DNA from: Acidiferrobacteraceae bacterium
GTDB taxonomy: Bacteria > Pseudomonadota > Gammaproteobacteria > Acidiferrobacterales > Acidiferrobacteraceae
DNA: 19,606 nucleotides
Direction of reading: 5' to 3'
NCBI GenBank assembly: GCA_027343725.1
Contig: DAHWKH010000043.1
Coordinates: forward strand, 1 to 19,606
Of this stretch, positions 15,510-19,606 are shown piece by piece; the stretch's first letter is position 1; every line of letters starts with the position of its first letter. A program made the position numbers and the translations under genes. The notes under the pieces were generated by a model. It saw only the letters and a list, made by a program, of their open reading frames with translations, did no database searches and had not been told where the DNA came from.

Positions 15510-16592
15510 GTGCCGCGCTCCGATCCCCGAACCATTCTCGTCATCGTCACGCGTCAAATCGGTGACGTGCTGGTGACGACGCCGTTATTGCGATCACTGC
15601 GCGAAGGCTTCGCCGGCGCCCAGATCGATGTGCTCGTGTATCGCGGGACGGACGGTGTGCTCGCCGGGAATCCGGACATCCGCCGGGTCATTGCGGTGCC
15701 CGAGCGCCCATCGTTCAGCGAGTACCGCGCGTGGCTTGGCGAGAACGCGCGCCGCTACGATCTCGCGCTCTCGGTGCTCGCCGGTGACCGGCCGTTCGCC
15801 TACGCCTTTTTGGCCGCGCGCCGGCGCCTTGGGATCATTTCGCCCGCCGGGCACACCGGCCACTGGAAGCGGCGGTTCTATGCCGATAGCGTGACGGGCG
15901 ACGAACGGGCGCCGGTGTTGATCCAGTATCTGCGGCTCGCCGATCGCCTCGGCATCAAGCGGTCCTACGAAGTCGTGCCGCCCGCGCCCTCGCCCGAGGA
16001 GGCCGAGGCGGTGCGGCAAGTGGTTTCGGGAGACGATCGACCGTTCGCGGTTTTGCATCTCGCGCCCCTGCGGCGCTACAAGCGCTGGACCGTCGCGGGG
16101 TGGCGCGCATTGATCGCGCACCTGCGGGCGCGCCGTGTGCGGGTTCTCGTCTCCGGCGGTCCGTCCGCGGCCGATCGGGACTATGCGCGCGCCATCCTCG
16201 GCCCGGAATCCGACGCCACCGATCTCTCCGGAACCCTGTCTTTTGCGCAACTCGCCGCCCTGCTGCGGCGCGCGATCGTCTATATCGGCCCGGATACCTC
16301 GGTGACCCACCTTGCCGCGGCCACCGGTGTCCCGACGATCGCCCTCTTCGGGCCGACGGACCCTACGCGCTGGGGGCCGTGGCCGGCCGGTTTTGCCCAG
16401 GATCGTAGTCCCTACGAGCGCGTCGGCGCCTTGCAGCAGGTCGGTAACGTCGTGTTGCTGCAGGGCGTTGCGCCTTGTGTCCCGTGTCAGAAAGAGGGTT
16501 GTGAGGACCATCGCGAAAGCCACAGTGGCTGTTTGGACGAACTCCCGGCCGCGCGCGTCATAGCCGCCCTCGACAGGTTTCTGCCCTCGTGA
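15510..16592 (+). CDS. GT9 heptosyltransferase, WaaQ (heptosyltransferase III)-like
   Basis: A 360-residue GT9 protein. RTILVIVTRQIGDVLVTTPLL carries the conserved Asp19 and leads into IDVLVYRGTDGVLAGNPDIRRVI, the pattern of the putative heptosyltransferase III (RfaQ/WaaQ) subfamily. Later come LHLAPLRRYKRWT and the nucleotide-binding YIGPDTSVTHLAAATGVPTIALFG. The C-terminus has a cysteine pattern (CVPCQKEGC...SGC) usual in this subfamily. WaaQ adds a branch heptose to heptose II; a different sugar is possible. The start is GTG 15510, eight bases after the preceding gene; the same frame is open further upstream but reads antisense-like sequence over that gene's end. Last gene of the plus-strand core unit. 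Confidence 0.9.
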   Translation: MPRSDPRTILVIVTRQIGDVLVTTPLLRSLREGFAGAQIDVLVYRGTDGVLAGNPDIRRVIAVPERPSFSEYRAWLGENARRYDLALSVLAGDRPFAYAFLAARRRLGIISPAGHTGHWKRRFYADSVTGDERAPVLIQYLRLADRLGIKRSYEVVPPAPSPEEAEAVRQVVSGDDRPFAVLHLAPLRRYKRWTVAGWRALIAHLRARRVRVLVSGGPSAADRDYARAILGPESDATDLSGTLSFAQLAALLRRAIVYIGPDTSVTHLAAATGVPTIALFGPTDPTRWGPWPAGFAQDRSPYERVGALQQVGNVVLLQGVAPCVPCQKEGCEDHRESHSGCLDELPAARVIAALDRFLPS

Positions 16593-16659
16593 GGGCAGCC
16601 CTCCTCCGAGAGCGCGCGCATTTTCGTGAGAAGCCCGTCCGCAGGGCGGATGTCTTTCG

Positions 16660-16691
16660 AGGGTAAGCGGTTTGGAATAGCCCTTTACCCT
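16660..16691. promoter_or_regulatory. Inverted repeat just upstream of the ChaB-domain gene
   Basis: AGGGTAA (16660-16666) and TTACCCT (16685-16691) are perfect 7-base arms with 18 bases between them, ending five bases before the AGGAGGT ribosome binding site. In RNA the stem could cover or expose that site. It could equally be a repressor site. No matching copy is visible elsewhere in the window. Confidence 0.3.
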
Positions 16692-16705
16692 GGATAGGAG
16701 GTCCA

Positions 16706-17188
16706 ATGGCGAGAAGCGAGACTTCGGCCAAGACAGCGCGCCGCCCGCGCACGCGCACGACTCCGCATGCGGCGAAGGGTTCCCCCTCGAAATCGACCAA
16801 GGCGAGTGTGCGCGCCGCCCCCAAAAAGCGCGCCGCCAGCCGGCGTCCTGCCGCCAAGCGCCCTCCCGAACGCGCCACGCCGCCTGCCACCATCATGCGC
16901 TCCGACCGTCACGCCCAAAGCCTGTGGCGCAAGGCGCACGCATCGGCCGTCAAGACCTACGGCGAGGGGGCGCGTTCCCATCGCGTCGCCTACAGCGCCT
17001 TGAAGCACGAGTATGAAAAGCGCGGGGACCGCTGGGTGCGTAAGCCCGAAAGCGGTCCCTCCGATGCGCAGGCCGCGCGCGGGCCGACCACGCGCCCGCG
17101 GTCCACCGACAAACCCACGGCGACCGCCGGCGGCCGGCGCACGCGCAAGACGCCAAGCGGCGCCGCGCTGCACGCCAAGTCGTCCTAA
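16706..17188 (+). CDS. ChaB-domain protein with basic, histone-like N-terminal tail
   Basis: A 160-residue, very basic protein. Residues about 66-112 (SDRHAQSLWRKAHASAVKTY through VAYSALKHEYEKRGDRWVRK) match the ChaB domain, named after a regulator of the ChaA Na+(K+)/H+ antiporter. The flanks are low-complexity: the first 60 residues are rich in Lys, Arg, Ala, Pro and Thr (for example PKKRAASRRPAAKR) and the last 45 are similar, resembling bacterial histone-H1-like tails that bind nucleic acid. The ATG at 16706 has a strong AGGAGGT three bases upstream. No chaA or chaC is nearby. It converges on waaF, the two stops overlapping by four bases. Nucleic-acid binding is inference. Confidence 0.8.
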   Translation: MARSETSAKTARRPRTRTTPHAAKGSPSKSTKASVRAAPKKRAASRRPAAKRPPERATPPATIMRSDRHAQSLWRKAHASAVKTYGEGARSHRVAYSALKHEYEKRGDRWVRKPESGPSDAQAARGPTTRPRSTDKPTATAGGRRTRKTPSGAALHAKSS

Positions 17189-18207
17189 TCGGCCGTGAGG
17201 AGTCGCTCGAGGGCCTCTTCGACGTGTCCCGGGGTGATCTCCTCGAGACAGCGCAGGTGGCCGAAACGGCAGGTGCGCGCAAAGCACGGGCTGCAGTCGA
17301 GGTGTCGCCACAGGACCTCGGCGCGCGCGCTCAGGGGCGGGGTGTGGCGCGGGTCCGAGGACCCGAAAACCGCGACCACCGGGACTCCGAGGGCGGCCGC
17401 GACGTGCATAAGCCCGGAGTCGTTGGTGACCACGGCGCGCGCGAACGCCAGGAGATCGAGGGCCTCGAGAAGGGTCGTGTGGCCGATGAAGTCGAGACAA
17501 CGATCCGGTGCGTCTGCGCGGATCGCGTCCGCGATCGCGCGGTCGCGGGCGCTGCCGAGGAGCCAGACCTGCCAGCCGCGCGCGTGGTAGCGCCGGGCGA
17601 GGGTCGCGAAATGCCGCGCCGGCCAGCGTTTGGCGGGCCCGTATTCGGCGCCCGGGCAGAGTACTAGGATGGGCGCGCCATCGGCGCTTGCGCCAAGACG
17701 CGAGAGCGTCCGGCGCCCGTGGTCGAGGTCGCGCAGAAGGTGCGGTACGGGGGCCTCCCTCTTAGGGACGCCGGGTTCTTCGGCGAGCCGCAGGAAGCGG
17801 TCCACGGTGCGCAATTTGACGCCGCGCGGCTCGGAGCGCACATCGTTGATGAGTCCAAAGCGGGCCTCGCCGAGAAAGCCCGTGCGCCGCTTCGCCCCAC
17901 TGAGCCACGCGGGCAGCGCGGCCTTCCAGGAGCGCGGCAAGACATAGGCGCGCTCGTAATGGCGTTCGCGCAGGTGCAGGCCGAGCGAGATGCGCGGCAA
18001 AAGCGCAAGCCGCCCGTGCGCGACCGGCAGCGTGATGGCCTCGTCGATCTCGGGCATGCGCTGCGCAAGGGGTGCCGTGGCAGCGGGCGCCACCACGTCC
18101 AGGGCGCACTCCGGGGTGCGCGCCTTCAGCACCTGAAAGAGGCTGTGCGCGATCACCATGTCGCCGACCCAGGCCGGGCCGATGACGAGCGCCCGTTCCC
18201 GGGTCAT
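17185..18207 (-). CDS. waaF: Lipopolysaccharide heptosyltransferase II WaaF
   Basis: A 340-residue GT9 enzyme that adds the second heptose of the inner core from ADP-heptose. The start RALVIGPAWVGDMVIAHSLF with Asp16 is the signature of WaaF. RSWKAALPAWLSGAKRRTGF, LCPGAEYGPAKRWP and VVTNDSGLMHVAAALGVPVVAVFGSSDPRHTPP follow in the usual order, with a Cys-bearing C-terminus (CSPCFARTCRFGHLRCL) typical of the family. ATG 18207 starts six bases after the zinc-finger gene's stop, in an ilvE / CHCC zinc finger / waaF order on one strand. It is separated from the other core genes by about 600 bases of ChaB gene on the opposite strand. Confidence 0.97.
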   Translation of the reverse strand: MTRERALVIGPAWVGDMVIAHSLFQVLKARTPECALDVVAPAATAPLAQRMPEIDEAITLPVAHGRLALLPRISLGLHLRERHYERAYVLPRSWKAALPAWLSGAKRRTGFLGEARFGLINDVRSEPRGVKLRTVDRFLRLAEEPGVPKREAPVPHLLRDLDHGRRTLSRLGASADGAPILVLCPGAEYGPAKRWPARHFATLARRYHARGWQVWLLGSARDRAIADAIRADAPDRCLDFIGHTTLLEALDLLAFARAVVTNDSGLMHVAAALGVPVVAVFGSSDPRHTPPLSARAEVLWRHLDCSPCFARTCRFGHLRCLEEITPGHVEEALERLLTAD

Positions 18208-18213
18208 AGGCCG

Positions 18214-18414
18214 TTAACGGTCGACCAGGACGTAGACCGTCCCGCAGTAGGGGCAGCGTTCCTCGCCGCTCTCCTCGATCGGCAGATAGATGCGCGGATG
18301 CAGATTCCAGAGGCTGTCCTGGGGCAAGGGGCAGTGCAGCGGCAAATCCGCGCGCGTGACCTCGTGGCGCCGATCCGGCGGGTTCGCGGGGGGGAGGGGC
18401 TCGCTCGCGCTCAT
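18214..18414 (-). CDS. CHCC zinc-finger domain protein
   Basis: A 66-residue protein with the zf-CHCC pattern: C28 in LHCPLP, H39 in WNLHPRIYLPI, then C54 and C57 in ERCPYCGTVYVL. This is the small zinc-binding fold also found in the NDUFS6 subunit of mitochondrial complex I; the bacterial stand-alone versions have no settled function. ATG 18414 lies four bases after the ilvE stop and the gene ends six bases before waaF, so it is almost certainly co-transcribed with both. The first 20 residues are Pro-rich and variable. Confidence 0.9.
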   Translation of the reverse strand: MSASEPLPPANPPDRRHEVTRADLPLHCPLPQDSLWNLHPRIYLPIEESGEERCPYCGTVYVLVDR

Positions 18415-18418
18415 GACG

Positions 18419-19375
18419 CTAGGCGTTTTGCGAGCGCCGCGCGGCCACCTTCAGGGGGGCCGCCGTCAGCCATTCGGGATGCGTCTTGCGGCGCCCGTGG
18501 ACCTGCTCGAAATACAGCGCCTGCAGTCGTTCCGTGATCGGCCCGCGATGGCCGCTGCCGATCGCGCGCGCATCGACCTCGCGGATCGGGGTCACCTCGG
18601 CGGCCGTGCCGCAGAAGAAGGCCTCGTCGGCGATGTACACCTCGTCGCGCGTGATGCGCTTTTCCTTGACCGGCACCCCGATCTCGCGCGCGAGCTCGAT
18701 CAGCGTGTCGCGCGTGATGCCTTCGAGCGCGGCCGTCAACTCCGGCGTCAGGAGCGCGCCGTCGCGCACGATGAAGACGTTCTCGCCGCTGCCCTCGGCG
18801 ACAAACCCCTCGGTATCCAGCAGCAGGGCCTCGTCGCAGCCGCTTTGCTGGGCCTCGCGCAAGGCGAGCATCGAGTTCATATAGCCCCCGTTGCTCTTCG
18901 CTTTACACAAGGTCACGTTCACGTGATGACGGCTGAACGACGAGGTGCGCACGCGGATGCCGCGTTCCAGGGCCTCCGCCCCGAGATAGGCGCCCCAGGA
19001 CCAGGCCGCGACGATGACGTGCACCTTGAGGGTGTCGGCGCGCAGGCCCATGCCCTCGGATCCGTAGAAGACCATCGGCCGGATATAGGCCGATTCCAGC
19101 CCGTTCTCGCGCACCGAGGCGAGGATCGCCTCGCGCACGACGGCCTTCGTGTAGGGCATGTCCATGCCCATGATGTGGGCCGAGCGGAACAGACGGTCGA
19201 CATGGGCGTCGAGCCGAAACACCGCCGGCCCAGTGGACGTCGGGTAGGCCCGGACCCCCTCGAAGACACCCGTCCCGTAATGGAGCGTGTGCGTGAGCAC
19301 GTGTGTCGTGGCCTCGCGCCACGGCACGAGTTCGCCGTCGTACCAGATGACGCCGTCACGATCCGCCATCGACAT
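18419..19375 (-). CDS. ilvE: Branched-chain amino acid aminotransferase IlvE
   Basis: A PLP fold-type IV aminotransferase that makes valine, leucine and isoleucine from their 2-oxo acids with glutamate as amino donor. The 318-residue length is normal. Key elements are HYGTGVFEGVRAY (residues 32-44), SAYIRPMVFYG, the PLP-binding Lys160 in CKAKSNGGYMNSM, EALLLDTEGFVAEGSGENVF, and the late EVYIADEAFFCGTAAEVTPI block. ATG 19375 is set by a near-perfect GAGGAGGT eight bases upstream; a second ATG two codons later is less well placed, and the open upstream extension is Arg/Gly-rich. It heads the unit with the zinc-finger gene and waaF, and is transcribed away from the partial gene at the window edge. 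Confidence 0.97.
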   Translation of the reverse strand: MSMADRDGVIWYDGELVPWREATTHVLTHTLHYGTGVFEGVRAYPTSTGPAVFRLDAHVDRLFRSAHIMGMDMPYTKAVVREAILASVRENGLESAYIRPMVFYGSEGMGLRADTLKVHVIVAAWSWGAYLGAEALERGIRVRTSSFSRHHVNVTLCKAKSNGGYMNSMLALREAQQSGCDEALLLDTEGFVAEGSGENVFIVRDGALLTPELTAALEGITRDTLIELAREIGVPVKEKRITRDEVYIADEAFFCGTAAEVTPIREVDARAIGSGHRGPITERLQALYFEQVHGRRKTHPEWLTAAPLKVAARRSQNA

Positions 19376-19509
19376 ACCCCTAACCTCCTCGACCAGCCCG
19401 AACGGGCCGTGTTTCTGACAATCGCTCCCTACCAGACCACAGGGCCCCCCGCGTCCGCGGGACCGGCCGCCCCTCGCTCCGCGGGCCAAATCGGTTACAC
19501 TTGAGTCCC

Positions 19510-19606
19510 ATGGAGAGACTCATCGACGAGGCCCTGGAGGACTACGCCCGCGCCCACAGCACGCCGCCCTCGGACGTCCTGCGCGAGCTTGCCGAGTATA
19601 CGACGG
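19510..19606 (+). CDS. Probable class I SAM O-methyltransferase, N-terminal fragment cut by window edge
   Basis: From ATG 19510, 32 codons are visible: MERLIDEALEDYARAHSTPP, then SDVLRELAEYTT. The YARAHSTPPSDVLRELAEYT pattern resembles the N-terminal helix of caffeoyl-CoA-type O-methyltransferases (COG4122), which usually read like EAYAEAHTTPEDPLLREL. A TACACT hexamer at 19496-19501 could be a -10 box, which would leave almost no leader. The SAM-binding part is beyond the edge, so this is a motif-level guess. Confidence 0.5.
   Translation, partial: MERLIDEALEDYARAHSTPPSDVLRELAEYTT

Noticed and set aside
18290..19504. Plus-strand open frame of 404 codons across ilvE
   Set aside because: It mirrors ilvE, which has intact catalytic motifs and an ideal ribosome binding site on the other strand.

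Overview
The window is dense, very GC-rich chromosomal DNA with almost every base in or next to a gene. It carries three Kdo/heptose transferases of a Gram-negative inner core (WaaA, WaaC, WaaF) plus housekeeping genes (thiC, ilvE). The ilvE / CHCC zinc-finger / waaF order and the WaaE- and WaaQ-like enzymes suggest a GC-rich gammaproteobacterium, possibly of the sulfur-oxidising or purple-sulfur lineages. That placement is inference; no rRNA is present to test it. I see no tRNA, CRISPR array, insertion sequence, integrase or phage gene.

Layout. (1) 1-2325, minus strand: thiC, a small DUF4337-like membrane protein and the start of a YkgJ-type cysteine-cluster protein, joined by stop/start overlaps. 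(2) 2603-4167, plus strand: a Pcm-like methyltransferase, a single-domain rhodanese and an isochorismatase-fold hydrolase, nearly gapless. (3) 4127-6357, minus strand: waaC then waaA, overlapping by GTGA. (4) 6575-7663, plus strand: a GT4 glycosyltransferase. (5) 7689-11480, minus strand: an O-antigen-ligase-like membrane protein, a membrane-anchored Kelch protein and a GT2 glycosyltransferase. (6) 11843-16592, plus strand: GT2, a SAM methyltransferase with a disturbed 5' end, a WaaE/KdtX-type GT2, another GT2 and a WaaQ-like GT9 heptosyltransferase. (7) 16706-17188: a ChaB-domain protein with a basic tail. (8) 17185-19375, minus strand: ilvE, a CHCC zinc-finger protein and waaF. (9) 19510 to the edge: the start of a probable O-methyltransferase.

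How it works together. Regions 3-6 and waaF form a lipopolysaccharide core locus. WaaA puts Kdo on lipid A, WaaC and WaaF add the first two heptoses, and the WaaQ-like and WaaE-like enzymes branch them. One GT4 and three further GT2 enzymes would extend an outer core, and the WaaL-like protein could ligate a polymer. No Wzx flippase, Wzy/Wzz pair or nucleotide-sugar synthesis gene is visible, so those must lie elsewhere, or the product is a short lipooligosaccharide.

The two most interesting points are these. The core-locus methyltransferase is conserved well upstream of any normal start codon, and one GA unit fewer in a short GA tract would join it to an ATG with a strong ribosome binding site. 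Second, a six-repeat, Trp-rich Kelch propeller protein lies between the ligase-like gene and a glycosyltransferase.
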